From: Galeruca laticollis
Lineage: Eukaryota; Arthropoda; Insecta; Coleoptera; Chrysomelidae
Direction: 5' to 3'
NCBI GenBank assembly: GCA_963921935.1
Contig: OY998180.1
Location: 84,751,139-84,815,138, forward strand
Length of the DNA stretch: 64,000 bases
The notes below the pieces were generated by a model, which saw nothing but the letters and a program-made list of their open reading frames with translations, was not told where the DNA came from and did not search any database. The position numbers and the translations under genes were made by a program. Within the stretch, counting starts at the first letter, position 1; the number at the start of each line of letters is the position of its first letter. Positions 11,116 through 23,099 of this stretch are shown in pieces.

Positions 11116-11880
11116 ACCTGCAAAGTTGTATATAAGAGTTTGTCTAAATGCTTTATGGGAAATTGCTGTTTAGAGTGCTAAGAATCAATTTTTCAAATGT
11201 TGTCCCTGAACAAGATTTTCTAGAAACACTATTACAAAAATCTATCAGATAATCGCTAAACATCAAAAATAGTGAAATTAAACAAAATGCGTCATTTAAC
11301 GTCTAAATTGTAATGCTTGTAAATAAAAATAGAATTAAGAAACAATATAGGTTTATTATACTTAATATTATGATGTAACATTTAAAATATCAACAGGATA
11401 GACTAAAGAAAAAATAGAATACTGTATATTTATTGTAAACAATACAGCCAAGTCAAATTGTTTTGTATATGAATCAATAATGTAAACCCTTCTCACAGAA
11501 AACAATAATCGGAAAATTACATAATTTTCGCTTCAATTAAAAGTAAATTCATATACGAAATTAAATAGGTACATTAAGATATTATATTCATAGTAGGTAT
11601 CATGCAACTACAAATTAGACTAAATCGTGGGATAAATTAAAAAATATTACCACAATTTTTTATCCCTGACCTAATTTTTGTATGACTACCAAATTCTTCC
11701 GACAGAAATCGGTGAAGTACCAGATTTGGTATTTTATTTCTCGAATTACCACAATCTGCATATACTCATTTATTTCCTGACATTTCACACACTTTATTAA
11801 ACATTTTATATTTAAATTGGCCTATAAGGAACTGATTAACCAAATAAAAAACGGCCAGTTGTTATGTTTTAAGTTTTTGA
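11116..11880. other. AT-rich gap, nothing recognised
   Basis: No coding similarity, terminal repeats or RNA-like structure could be supported by eye. Confidence 0.5.
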
Positions 11881-12530
11881 CTACAAAAAGTCGTGACCTT
11901 GTTCTTGCGTCCAACCTTCTGCAGAATACACGGGAGCGCATTTCGCTTTTACTTCTATTTTCAAATGCATTGAGTCGTACTCTATTTCCGTGAAACCACT
12001 TTCAAAAAACTTATGATATGTTTGGTTTAGAGTATGATGACTTGAGACAATTTGCACATAGCAACGAAAATGGAGTTTTTTGCTGGCCCCCACACCCTTG
12101 GGACATCATTCGAACCTCTTTGATATTTTGATATGCTAGAATGTAACCGTGCATTCAAGAAGATATTTCAACTGATCCTCTTTTTCCGTGAGTTTCCTCC
12201 CAAACAACAAAGAACATCTTGGTCTGCTAAGTTGTAAACTGAAAAATTGTAGATAGTTAATTTGCTCAAATAAAGGATTTAACCTGCTGGACCTTTGGGT
12301 GTTGTAACAACTGCTTGTAGATCGAAATTCAAAGATAAAACTTTCTTATTTTCCTTTGCAATTTTTTTGTCCTCCTCCCTGGACTTCCGAGCTAATGGTT
12401 TTCTTTCTAAATATTCTCGACATTTTTATTCTCCTTTCATTATTTCAGTTTCTGTTATTGTCTTTTGCTCTAATCACAAAACAACACTAGTCTTTGCCTA
12501 GTTATTTGCAACGTGGAGAACAGAAAAGTG
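11881..12530 (-). pseudogene. Remnant of DUF7869-like insect transposon-associated protein
   Basis: Minus-strand translation across frames gives, in order: a basic EARK-type helix ending in a SLNFDLQAV segment (about 12400-12310), a VWEETHGKRGS block (about 12200), a CGGQ stretch (about 12100), then an intact C-terminal frame 12093-11881 with the HHTLNQTYHKFFESGF and YDSMH motifs. This motif order (FDLQ; WDET..RGS; GGQN; FLESGHTQ..DSMH) is familiar from a large group of insect uncharacterised proteins, which I believe carries DUF7869 (named from memory). It is broken by several stops and frame changes. Function unknown; it is usually multicopy and probably transposon-borne. Confidence 0.65.
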
Positions 12531-13085
12531 CAATGTTTTCTGGCATTTATGAAATAATTTGCAATTACAAAAGCGCGAAAGTGTTACATTCACGATTATT
12601 TAGAAAGTTCATCGGAAAAGATAATCACGAAACTGACAAATTCGCAAGCATCTGAATAATTGTTTACAACGTCAGACACGCGAAAGTGCTACATTCAGAT
12701 ATTTTGACTAATTGTTCGCAAAGCCAATAACACGAAATTTTGAGATTCGTGAAAGAGTCCGTGGTGACAACCGGCAGAGAACTGATTTTCGTGCATAAGC
12801 AACTTGACAACATAGCGAATTATGGCGCATAAACACATTCGTGAGTTTGTCATGGATAATATCTCATTTTAAGACTTAGGTCAAAACGGTCAATTTTGCA
12901 CATTCATGGTTTTGGCATTTGACCGACGATATTTGAGGGATAATCATGTGTAAGAAATAAAACATTTCTAACGTCTACCATTTATTTGTTTTAAGTTATT
13001 CAAATATTTTTAGTGTAACCCTTTGTTCAGATAAGCCAGTATTTGCCCAATTGCGGTACGGAACTGGCTTAAGCATTGGTGGTAC
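12531..13085. other. Gap, nothing recognised
   Basis: The motif GCGAAAGTG-TACATTCA occurs twice (about 12576 and 12681). No gene could be supported. Confidence 0.4.
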
Positions 13086-13810
13086 TCAACGTGTTAAATC
13101 AGATATATTTTCACAAATTATTAATTTATCAAGCAGAGCTTTGTTAATATTTTTTGCTGAAGTAAGTAAGGCATTTTATACAAATCCGTTTTCATTCCCA
13201 GTAAGCAAAATAATTACTTGTTTTCCCCTCGAGCACAGCGCATTTATAAGACACAATTCAGTTAATTGTCGGCCTAACCGCATTAAACGACATTGTGAGT
13301 GTCGGACCACGTTTCATCTAAATAAACATATTTCTATTACTTTCCCTATAACTTAAAATCTGACTCAAACAATTATGACGAAGTACCACAATACGGGGCG
13401 ATTCCATAACACGCATTCGACTATCTAATTTTTTATACTTATCGTAGAACCACGCTCTATTAAAATTGGTCGAAGTGTTTCTAATGATGTATATTTAAAA
13501 TATTCAAACTCTTGCATTTTATTAAAAAGAATTTTTAATGTTGAGACTTGATTTTCTTTGTACGTATTGTAAACCGTTCGTCGAATCACATCTTTAGATG
13601 AACTATCTACCCGACGACTGACGATAAGTTTTCGTTTTATATCGTGTTGTCACAACACCTCGTTTAATTACTAAATAAATTGTGGAATAAGTAATTTTCG
13701 TTAACTTGCATATTCTTTTAATTATTTCATCTTGAGTTGAATTGACATACTTAGCTTTTAAGCTTGATTACATATTTAAAATTACTTGTTGAAAATGAAT
13801 ATGCAAATCT
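13086..13810 (-). pseudogene. Broken DDE transposase, IS630/Tc1-mariner-like
   Basis: On the minus strand, pieces read in order: a helix-turn-helix-like start (TQDEIIKRICKLTKITYSTIY, about 13735-13675), a linker with TVYNTYKEN and LETLRPILIERG, a basic RESNRN segment, then VYLDETWSDTHNVV (about 13325-13285) with the first catalytic Asp in YLDETW, then RQLTELC and a NALLTSAKN block, ending at TGA 13086-13088. The order matches insect DDE_3-type transposases of the IS630/Tc1 superfamily. At least three frame changes and several stops show it is dead. The second and third acidic residues were not located. Confidence 0.65.
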
Positions 13811-14289
13811 CGATTTTCAAATTCCCAAAATTCTGTCTCATTGTTATTAATTAGAATTGCATTACTAAGATGTATTTCATCATTAACTTGGATAATATCA
13901 TAATTTGAATTACATTATTAGCAGGAATTTCATTGTTAATGTGAATTACCCCAAAAGGTCTCCAGAAAACCATTTCACAAAACAAATCAAAGACAACTGT
14001 ATATAAAATAATTAAACCGCATTCAATAAAAATATCCTGAAGAATATTGAGATATTAATCTGAAAACGGCGCGCGCTGTTGCTCTTTAAAAAAAATGGTA
14101 TCTTCTTTTTCATAAAGTAATTACGACCTATACTCCAACACCTGTGCCGACGGCCGGCAATTTGAAGAATGCTTTTTAGCTACGTTGATATTCAAAAGTA
14201 AGATGAGCTTCCCGTAGCTTGTAAAAACTGACCATCGATATGTATTGATAAATTTATCGGTATTACTCAGTATCTACTTAAAGCGCTTA
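13811..14289. other. Gap, nothing recognised
   Basis: AT-rich, with a short GC-rich patch (CGGCGCGCGC at about 14065). No gene or repeat could be supported. Confidence 0.4.
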
Positions 14290-14960
14290 TTAACGAAATA
14301 TCGCAGTGCCCTGGTAAAATATTATTTTTTATACTGACTTTGGAAGAGGTATAAGTATTTTTCTAAAAAAGTCAATTAAAATTTGTTGTTCAAATCCACG
14401 CCACATAAACATTATTTCTGAAGGTACATATCATCCCACCCAATTATTGCTTACCATCATCGATAGATTATGATTTTTGGTCGAGTTATAATAATGCCAA
14501 GCGAGTCAAAAATTTTAGAAATCAAACCTAATATTTGTGTTTTATTTAAAAATCTTAATTATTTTTATCACGGGTAACTGCATACTCAAGGTCTTCTCCT
14601 ATTGTATTCCAAAATATTCTCAAAGTTTTAGAACTATCATTTTCAATAAAAACGTACCCCAGATTGCTAGAAGAATTACCCTCCAAATTTTGTACCACAC
14701 AATTCGAATTTCATTTTCTCAAATTAAAACTTAATGTTTGAGAAATTTTCTTTGCTAAAATAATTAGTTCAGATTCCGACCTATACTTTTACATCTGGTT
14801 TATCCCAATTATTACTCGATATTTCATTTAAAACAACGGGTCGCTAAGAATGAGGCCGGACCTGCTCGATATGTTACTAAAATTCTCTTATCTGTACGAT
14901 TCTCGACCTTCTAAAGTCTCGCAAAAAAGGTGCTTTTTGTTAGAGAAAAAAAGTTTAGTT
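14290..14960 (-). pseudogene. BEL/Pao pol remnant (RT palm to RNase H connection)
   Basis: The minus-strand translation reads, through stops and frame changes, GPASFLATRC (about 14875, the BEL RT box after the catalytic Asp pair), then a LRKW-NS segment, LGYVFIENDSSKTLRIFW (about 14660-14600), and LISKIFDSLGII followed by a GWDD block (about 14520-14420). This order (FLATR; LRKW-SN; LG..W; ILS-IFDPLG; GWD) is characteristic of BEL/Pao polymerases. No LTRs were found around it, and the C-terminal integrase is absent. Confidence 0.75.
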
Positions 14961-15041
14961 TTTAAGCATGAAGATGTTTCTAGTTATTAATGTATAATTC
15001 GTTTGTGTACACAAATACACTGTAGTTTTTAGTTTTATAAA
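14961..15041. other. Short spacer
   Basis: Nothing recognised. Confidence 0.3.
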
Positions 15042-15202
15042 AGGTCTGTTCCAACCGAGGTAAATACCGTTTTATTACCGTACAATCTCAGTAAGGCAGC
15101 AAATTTGATGTAAATTACACACACTTATTAAATTCACTAATCAACAGGTCAACTGGGTTTGTATCGTAATTGTACGGTTTTTGTGTTGGTTGGATCAGAC
15201 CT
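15042..15202. mobile_element. MITE, 161 bp
   Basis: Ends AGGTCTGTTCCAACC and GGTTGGATCAGACCT are inverted repeats (one mismatch in 15), with a second inner match of CCGTACAAT and ATTGTACGG. A TTTTAT-like direct repeat flanks both ends. No coding capacity. Confidence 0.75.
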
Positions 15203-15715
15203 AATTTTATCAATTCAGTATTTTTCCTATATTAAATCAAACAATAGTTAGTGCCCGACGTTGCGTTATATATAAATGCTAAAAATTCGTCTTTCCAAAC
15301 TATTTGGGATGTATAAGAATCAGCTGGAACTGTTATACAAAAACAGTGTATAATAAAGCTACGCAGCATGATAAAGAGTTTTGAAATAAGTGATATTTTA
15401 TAATCGAGCACTGTTCCAACAGTTTCAACCCATACTTTGTGGAATCTATTCAAGCTGTTTTGAAATAACACTATGTATGGATTTCGATTAAAACTAAAAT
15501 TGCTGAACAACTGTTTATTTTATAGAAAATTCGATCTCACATTTGAGAATGTTGACTTTACTGAATACTGTGCTTATCTATTATAAAAAGGTTCCTAGTA
15601 TTTATGCATTTACTATAGATGAAGGGCCTTGCCAAAGTTTAAAATCGTGTTTGTTTACTATTTACGTTAACTAACTTAGAATTTTGAATACTATTGAAAT
15701 TAATAATTAAATTCA
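15203..15715. other. Gap, nothing recognised
   Basis: A 92-codon minus-strand frame (15232-15510) has no recognisable domain and no sign of a promoter or splice sites. Not called a gene. Confidence 0.4.
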
Positions 15716-15840
15716 ATTAACTGTCTCGACTCTTACTTCGTGGAATCTACTCATATTACTGTTTTAAATGAAACTTCTGTTTCTAGATAATTCCACAATA
15801 TATTGAAAAAATGTTAAAAATTCTAACAATTGTCAATTTT
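15716..15840. mobile_element. Diverged Penelope pLTR fragment
   Basis: ACTGTCTCGACTCTTACTTC and the following ATTCCACAATAT match the end module of the Penelope-like element at 42.1 kb with several substitutions. The similarity fades after about 15840. Older than the 1555 and 42102 copies. Confidence 0.8.
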
Positions 15841-16092
15841 CTTTGAATTACGAATCTTCAGCTATATACAATAATAATATGACTTGGGTGTAGAATGTTA
15901 AAAGTTATAAATGATTAGATTGGAATCCCTCTATTCTAAAATTATCAATCGACTGTTGAAGCTCCTGTGAAAGTACTCTTGTTCTTATAGATAATGTTAG
16001 CATTATTTTAAATATTCCGTTAAGGAAACCAGCAGATCAGTATCGGTTTGTAATAATTATATCTGTGAGATAACTGGACGATCCCAATAATA
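15841..16092. other. Gap, nothing recognised
   Basis: No supported feature. Confidence 0.3.
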
Positions 16093-16218
16093 GTATATTA
16101 TTTTAAATGGAGGAAAAGTGATACTTTTCATGACGCGCTCGTGTTCAACAGCCGAACGGAGTGAGGCTGGTAATAGAGAGCAAGTCATGAAAAGTAACTT
16201 TTCCTCCAAATAAAATAT
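16093..16218. repeat. Long hairpin (about 38-bp arms)
   Basis: GGAGGAAAAGTGATACTTTT then CATGAC (from about 16111) is mirrored by GTCATGAAAAGTAACTTTTC then CTCC (to about 16209), and the flanking TATTATTTTAAAT and AAATAAAATATG extend the pairing. The loop of about 50 bp is GC-richer and has its own CAGCC/GGCTG pair. Could be a small foldback or the end of a larger element. Confidence 0.7.
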
Positions 16219-16224
16219 GCTGTT

Positions 16225-16570
16225 TTTTCTTCAAATGTCGACAAATTAATGCAAAAACGTCTCTTTTTGATAGTAATAATTTTTAAACATAATTGGGTTC
16301 GCAAGGCGGTTTAGACCGGTGTCGGTGAGTAGGAACAGGTTGTTGCTATAGTAATGTAACATAAAGCTGTCTGTGGACACTGTCAACGATATTAATTTAT
16401 GTTTTACAAATATTGCGTCTACGGCTGCTTTTCTATCTATGTTGCTATGATAACAATTTTCCCTCCGCTGGCGGGAAAGTGAAAACTAAAGCTCCGGCCG
16501 AGGAAAAATGAAACGCCTACACAGTCGAAAACTGACAGATTCACTGACGTTTGAAGAAAAAATAAGTTTT
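16225..16570. mobile_element. MITE-like sequence
   Basis: TTTTTTCTTCAAATGTCG near 16230 and GACGTTTGAAGAAAAAATA near 16550 form an imperfect terminal inverted repeat. The interior is GC-richer and non-coding. Target duplication not established. Confidence 0.4.
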
Positions 16571-17213
16571 CTTAGACTGTCTCAGAAAGTTTAACTACAC
16601 ATAGTTACTTAAAAGTGTCCTCTAAATGTAGATTTTTTTCATATCTTGCAGCACTAAATAGACTGTTAAAGATTGTATATAACATGTGATCCTATTGTGG
16701 CCAACATTGAAGCGATCGTTTCTTATTAGATAACAGCAGCAATTTTCTTAAAATTGTCTTAAAAAACTGGAAATCATTAATGAAGAGTATAACAATTCCC
16801 CCGCGAGGTTTTGGTCAGTATAAATCTCGAAAACTATTTGAAGTAGAAAATTGAAATTAGGCAGTTATAAACCGTAGTATTACACATTTCAAGCAAGCAG
16901 TTACTTTGCTGCAACGTCATGTTTCGGGTCACGTGGTATCATTTTTAAAAAACTTAATGAGACAACCTGAATATTGTTCCACTGCTGTAAAGGTATCTCT
17001 CATACTAATTCGGCGATACCTATTTTTTTGTGCCAGGTACTTAGAAACGACAAACAAATTTTTATGAGGTTTTTTATTTGAAAAACAAAGAGAGCTGAGA
17101 AACAAAAAACATATTCTAGTAACAGCTATTTTAGTTGTCAAAAGCTGTCAGCGTCAGTGAACAATCGGTCACTGTATTATTGTTGTTAAAAGTTTTGTGA
17201 CTTGAAACTTACC
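16571..17213. other. Upstream region of mariner-type remnant
   Basis: No gene. It probably includes the 5' part of the following transposon, but no terminal inverted repeat could be identified. Confidence 0.35.
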
Positions 17214-18268
17214 ATGCCTTTACGTTTCACTTATGACGAGTATGTCGATATGCTGATGATCTATGAAGAATGTGGAAAAAATACCAGACGAGCTAGAGAT
17301 TTATATAGAAATCGTTTCCCCGACCGAACAGCTCCAGGAAAAAATAATTTTACTTATGTAGAACAAAAATTAAGACACGGTTCATTTCCAACCAGAAAAC
17401 ATCAAAATTCTCCACGTTAGCCTATTCTTACGGAAGATAATATTATTAACATTCTTGCTTATATCCAAGTCAATCCCCAAATTCCAACTCGATGTCTGCA
17501 ATAAGAATTAGGAATAAGTAAATCTACTATTCAAAGGGTGTTAAAGCAATACAAATATCATCTTTTAAAAATACATTTAACGCAAGGTCTAAATTCTGCA
17601 GATCCAGAAAGAAGTGTCAATTAAAATCGTAGAGGACCCTTTTTTCTTAAATAAAATATTGTGGAGCGACGAAAGCCGTTTTCACAATAACGGTAGGTAT
17701 CGTTAATAGACATAATTGTCACTACTGGTAGGCTGAAAATCCCAGGTGGACGCGAGAAACGGATTTCCAAACTATTTTGGGAATAAATGTTTGGTGCGGT
17801 TTGTTTAATGGACGCTTGATTGGGCCGTATTTTTATGAGGGGAATTTGACAGGCGAAAGGTATTTAGATTTTCTCCAGAAAATTCTTCACCATTTGCTTG
17901 AGAACAATCTACTAAAAGAGAGAGCGACTATGTGGTGGCAACAGGATGGTGCAACTCCTCATTTTGCTCAGCGAGTAACGTCACATCTGAATGTGTATTT
18001 CCAAGACAGCTTGATTGGGAGAAATGGTACAATACATTGGCCGGCTCGTTCACCACATATAACCCTGTTAGATTTTTTTCTTTGGGGATATTTAAAAGGA
18101 TTCATTCATGTTACAGCTCCTACCGATGTAGATGATTTAAAAAACAGAATAAGAGCAGCTTGCCAATCTCTTACACCAGAAAGTATTGAAGCAGCATGCA
18201 CAAGAAATTTACTTAGATTTGAATGTTGCATTAATGAAGGTGGACATAAATTTGAGCATAAACTGTAG
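17214..18268 (+). pseudogene. Mariner-type transposase with DUF4817-like N-terminus, broken
   Basis: The ATG at 17214 (context TACCATGC) opens a frame with an N-terminal helix-turn-helix of DUF4817 type (YDEYVDMLMIYEECGKN, residues about 6-25, then RARDLYRNRFPDR). After a TAG at 17418 the same frame continues through a second HTH (STIQRVLKQYKYH) to about 17620. After indels the catalytic domain follows: LWSDESRF (first Asp, about 17660), an intact frame 17777-18268 with WWQQDGATPHFA (second Asp) and SPHITLLDFFLWGYLK (third acidic site, an Asp). So the catalytic set reads D-D-D, as in mariner. The stop at 18266-18268 is the natural end. At least two stops and two frame changes inactivate it. 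Confidence 0.88.
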
Positions 18269-18829
18269 TAAAAGTGTTATTGTTTTCCAATTATTTGAAA
18301 AATAATATTTTTGCATACAAAATATTTATCCAAGATGAAAAGAAGAATATTGCAGATGTCTATGGCTCATATTTGACTTGGTGTCACTTTATGATATATA
18401 TGTTGTATCCTCTTACATAAATATTTTTATACATAATAACTACTTTGTAAACCAATATCTAATTCATCATAAAACAATATATTCTTGCTAATAATCGATG
18501 TAGTAGACAGAAGTCCAGGTATGTAATATTCCATATAAGATGATAACTCAGCCAATAACTCAAAAATAGAGTGCTCTCGAATATTTATTCACTAGGCATT
18601 AATAATGAATCATTCCGAGTGTAGTCTTTAAAAACGATAATAAATAATGTAGCTACAGTGGCCCGTTTCGCATTTTACCATCGTTCGCTATATTTTGATT
18701 TACTGGCTAAAGTTTACTAAATAGATGAATGTTGGATGTCGATTGTAAAGTCAACATGAAATTGTAAATCTGATAGATGCTCTGGAAGTATTTCTATTAT
18801 GGTTACTCAATTGGAATCACCATAATTAC
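18269..18829. other. Gap, nothing recognised
   Basis: Probably 3' part of the mariner-type element and flank; no inverted repeat was found. Confidence 0.35.
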
Positions 18830-19220
18830 AGCATTTTTAATATGTTTAAGAGAAGTACATTAATTGTTTACAATTCAAGGATATTTTCAAATATCAACAT
18901 AATCGATTTTGAAGGGTTGATTGAACATTCAATTCATGAAAGCTCTTCAAAATGGAAAGAAACACAATATACTCTATGCATAACCATAATCCATAATAAA
19001 AATACATAGATGATTTAACTACAATTACACAAGTGTACTAAAAATGGGGGTCGTAATTGTTATTGACAAGGCGGAAGTCGTTTTTAAATAATTTGCTGCA
19101 CAGAATCCGTTTCTCGAATTGCTCTATCACGATACATTTTTGAGTAATCGTAACTTAAAAGTCAAGCATTCACGGTGGAATAAATGATTGAGAATTTAAG
19201 TAGATATTTGCTGCATGCTG
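18830..19220 (+). repeat. Dispersed repeat R, copy 1
   Basis: Similar in direct orientation to 22630-22945: shared blocks include TTGATTGAACATTCA, GAAACACAATAT, GCATAACCATAATC, AATTACACA and GTGGAATAAATGATT. Family unknown. Confidence 0.75.
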
Positions 19221-19244
19221 CATTTCATGTGTTTAATAGAAGCA

Positions 19245-19640
19245 CATTGTATCTCATTTGGGAATTTTTGCGAGGTATCTCCCCTTTAATGATAAAGGAT
19301 TGCGGGTTTCGCAATAGTTTGCTACTTTTTATGAAATTAAAAACGAATTTTGATAGCCCTTTTGGTTTTTGCGACACAGGGTGGAATTAAAAAGCACTCG
19401 TTTTAAGGCACTCTTCGTATCTCAGTTATCTTAAACTTATCGAAGAAGTTGAAACTTGTTCTAATGAAATTTTTTCGTAGAATCCAGTGACACAGTTAGT
19501 TTTTCCATAACAGCTTTTGATTTTTAGTTATGAAGCAAACATATGTTTCTTTTAAATAGAACACCCTGTATATTGATTAGGCATAAAGTGAACTTTCCAA
19601 AAGTATATAACTGTATTCAATTATTTTTGAAAACAATGTC
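19245..19640 (+). repeat. Repeat S, left arm
   Basis: Inverted relative to 22270-22620: shared blocks include ATCTCAGTTATCTTAAACTT, TCGTAGAATCCAGTGAC and ACACCCTGTATATT. The ACCCTGTAT-type end motif is common in insect transposons. Confidence 0.75.
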
Positions 19641-19984
19641 AGATATTAAGATTTTCTAAAAAAATTTTTCTGTCGCAATTAATAGGTAGTAGTATATGGC
19701 TAAAATTGATTGAAAACAAAATCTATGTGTGAGATTAATAAATATACTTATTATACTTTCAAACTCAATTAAAAAACATTTTTGTAATTCCCAATCCTTA
19801 ATTATTTATTTATTACTCCTTTTAAATTTAATTATTATGATGAATAATTGAATCTTACTAAAAAAACAGCAAACCAAATTTACTTCGAACTCAAGGTAGG
19901 AAAAAACACACATAAGCAGAATTTTGAAAAAGCGAAGAGGTTTTATAAGGGGTTCTGAAAATGACGACCATTTTCCATTATGCA
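19641..19984. other. Gap, nothing recognised
   Basis: AT-rich, no supported feature. Confidence 0.35.
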
Positions 19985-20349
19985 AAATTGGCACATTTTC
20001 GTTATCCTTCTAAAAGGACTCCGAAGCGTTCCTGTTGTGCTCTCTCGAAAGTTAAATGCCTATTTTTGGCGGATGAATGTCTTGTATTATTGCGATTAAA
20101 AATTCCCGCACTTGAACAATATCATTCATCGGGCCAGATCACAAGTCTTCCAAAAGATTCATTGGTACGGATCTGTTGTAAATAGCATTGGCAAACTAGC
20201 ATTCGGCGCTCGGCATCGCCAGGGTGTAAATGTTCAATTAGTTGGAATTTATAGTGATGATACTTATATTTCCGCAAAACTCCCTGAGCATCACACTTAT
20301 ATACACCAGTTGATTCCTCTATTCGCTTGCAAGAAGATGAAGGTGTCAC
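19985..20349 (-). pseudogene. Second mariner-type transposase remnant (HTH to first catalytic Asp)
   Basis: The minus-strand frame 20349-20122 contains ESTGVYKCDAQGVLRKYKYH (second HTH of the DUF4817-type mariner family) followed by the linker FQLIEHLHPGDAERR and ends VIWPDE, which corresponds to the WSDE first catalytic Asp box. The continuation in another frame (about 20120-19985) resembles the NNTRHSSAKN region that follows it in relatives. Opposite strand and better kept than the same segment of the copy at 17214, so a separate insertion. Confidence 0.75.
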
Positions 20350-20459
20350 TTCTAAATAACCCAGTACGTTTATTTCTTTTCTCTCTTTATCTTGTTTGGT
20401 ATATGTCTTAGGACGGGCTGGATTAGTAACTCATATTCAATTAAACTTGATTTGAGGTG

Positions 20460-21876
20460 GGCAAGTATGCCTGGAAAAAGGGCATTGAATAAGCTAAAGA
20501 ACTCCAAGGCACCTGGCTTGGATGATATATCGGCAGAACTACTAAAATAGGGTGGAAATGCACTCCATTTGCAAATTCAGAAATTAATAACTCTCATATG
20601 GCGAGAAGAAAAAATACCTACAAAATGGAAATAAAGTATTATCGCACCTATTCATAAAAAGGGAGATAAATCAAAATGCGCCAACTACATGGGAATCTCA
20701 CTAATAAACACCGCATACAAAACACTCTCAAACATCCTGCTATATAGATTAACCCCATATGCAGAAAACATCCTAGGCGAATATGAAGCCGGCTTCAGAA
20801 AATACAGGTCAACTATAGACAAGCTTTTCACACTAAGGCAAATCCTAGAAAAGGCTTGGGAATATAATAGAACAGTACGTAACCTCTTCATAGATTTCCG
20901 ACAGGCTTATGATAGCATAGAGAGAAGCCAAGTATGGAACACAATGGCGGACTTTTCAATTCCAAAAAAGCTGATCCAGATGACCCAAATTTGCATAGCG
21001 GGAGGAGTATCGCCACTACTGTTCAACCTCGTCCTAGAGAAAGCCGTGAGAACAGCTGAGATAAAAACTGACCTGCTAACAACGAAAGGTCCCAAATTGC
21101 TGTTAGCATACGCAGATGACATCGACATAATCGGGGATTCTGTGGTAACAATAAAAGACATTTTCAACAATATCGAGAAAACAACAAGCGAAGTAGGACA
21201 AATAGATAAATTAGGACAAAACGTCACAATAAACAATTTCAACTTCGAAAGAGTAGAACACTTCAAATACCTTGGTGCCACAATTACAGCAGACAGCGAC
21301 GTCACTGAAGAAATCAAAGGGAGAATCCAGTCCGCAACCCGCTGTCTTTTTGTACTCAACAGCCTTATGAAATCAAAGATTCTAATAAGAGCTTCAAAAA
21401 TGAAGATATATAAAACTGTCATCAGACCCATAATAACATATGATAGCGAAACGTGGACAATGACCAAAGCAAACGAAGATAAACTCAGATGCTTCGAACG
21501 GAAGATTCTCAGAAAGTTATTTGGACCCTACCACGATCTGACGAGCAACCGATATGCAGAGGTCCAAAAACTATACAAAGATGGCTATATTATCGAGGAG
21601 ATTAAATCCCAGCGTTTAAGATGGGCAGGACACGTACAGAGGCTACACGACGAAAGACTTGTAAAACTGATATGAGAAGAGACTCCAACAGGCAAAAGAC
21701 CACTCGGACGCCCCAGAATGCGTTGGAGAGACAACATAAGATCAGACCTCCAAAAAATGAACATCCCACTCGATTACAGGTTGATGGAAAACAGGGCCTC
21801 CTGGAATAAAGTTGTGCAGTCAGCCAAGACCCACCCAGGGTTGTAGCGCTAAGTGATGATGATGATGATGATGAAA
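20460..21876 (+). mobile_element. 5'-truncated LINE (RT of CFDP2/RTE-like group)
   Basis: One frame spans about 20482-21846. Fingers motif KLKNSKAPGLDDISAELLK, NYMGISLINTAYK, palm LFIDFRQAYDSI (motif A), GGVSPLLFN (motif B remnant), LLAYADDIDII (motif C, catalytic AYADD), and a C-terminal GRPRMRW block are in order. Premature stops lie at about 20548, 20635 and 21673. Motif B lost about 30 residues between ICIA and GGVSP, and the segment after the YADD region is also shortened. A 3' tail of GATGATGAT repeats (21853-21873) takes the place of poly(A), usual for this LINE group. 5' end truncated, endonuclease absent. Exact clade not certain. Confidence 0.85.
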
Positions 21877-22269
21877 TAAGCCTGGGAAAGGTTACTTTCT
21901 TTCTGGATATCTAATATGAACAAATAAAGAACCCCTAAGAAATTATCGTAAACATAGTGCTCAAATTATGATACCTTTGTAAATATCGTTCCAAAGCTTC
22001 TTGCGGATTTTCATTAGATTTTATGAAACAAACCATCATTTTCGTAAACCGCCATTGTTGTAGAATAAAGTAAATCTTTTATATTGTGAATTAGAAATAC
22101 CAAAACTGCAGAAATATTTCACTATTAACACGTGAAGTTTTTGACATTTTGCTTTTTGTTTCAAACAAATTAACAGAAGCCTACTACATATTAATTGCAA
22201 CACAAAAGAAAATTTTAGAAAATACTGATTTTGTTTTTAGAAATAATTGAGAATAATTATATACTTTTG
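21877..22269. other. Gap, nothing recognised
   Basis: AT-rich, no supported feature. Confidence 0.35.
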
Positions 22270-22620
22270 AAAAGCCCACTTCATGCCTAATGAGAATAGA
22301 AAATAATATACAGGGTATTCCTTCATAGCTAAAAAACAAGAGGAGTTGGGAAAAAATTACTTACGTCACTGGATTCTACGAAAGAATTTCTATCAGAACA
22401 GTTTAAAGTTCTTCGATAAGTTTAAAGATAACTGAGATACGAGGGGTGTCGGAAAAGTAATACTTTTCAATTCCACTCGTGTATCACAAAAACCAAAAGG
22501 GCTATCAAAATTCGTAATTTTTAATTCCATGAAAAAGTAGCCAGCTAACGCGAAAACAGCAATCCTCTATCTCTAAAGATAAGGATACCTCCAAAAAGTG
22601 TCCAAAATGGGATACACTGT
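22270..22620 (-). repeat. Repeat S, right arm (inverted)
   Basis: Reverse complement of 19245-19640; with it the arms bracket the mariner remnant and the LINE. Imperfect, roughly 75-80 percent by eye. Confidence 0.75.
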
Positions 22621-22629
22621 ACATATAAA

Positions 22630-22945
22630 CATGATCTGTTTGGAAATATTGATTGAACATTCAGTTTATAAAATCTATTCAGAATGGATAGAAACACAAT
22701 ATGCGTAACCATAATCTGTTTCAAGAATACATAGTTGATTTAACTTCAATTACACAGGTGTGCAAAAAATGATCGTAATTATTCTTGAAAAGGTGGAAGT
22801 CGTTTTAAAATAATTTTCTGCGCAGAATTCGTCTCCGGGTCTACAATTGCTCTATCATTGCTCTATCACGATTTTTTGAGTAATACTAGCCTAAAAGTGA
22901 AGCATTCACAGTGGAATAAATGATTAATAATTTAAATAGGTAAGA
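22630..22945 (+). repeat. Dispersed repeat R, copy 2
   Basis: Direct copy of 18830-19220, outside the inverted arms. Confidence 0.75.
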
Positions 22946-23099
22946 TAGTTGCAGCATTTGCGTTAGAGATATAATTCTACAATTACAACATTATTAACGA
23001 CGCTATTTCTTCATTATTTTTCTTCTTCCTCTTATTTTAAGACTATGCTTATTTTTTTGGAAGGAAGAACCTATCTTGTGATTCTGATGACCAACTCTC

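Noticed and set aside
20907..21467. 186-codon minus-strand open frame
   Set aside because: Exact antisense of the LINE RT palm; it has hydrophobic character only because of reverse reading.
21844..21876. GATGATGAT run as part of a coding region
   Set aside because: It lies after the last LINE stop and serves as the short-repeat 3' tail usual for this LINE group.
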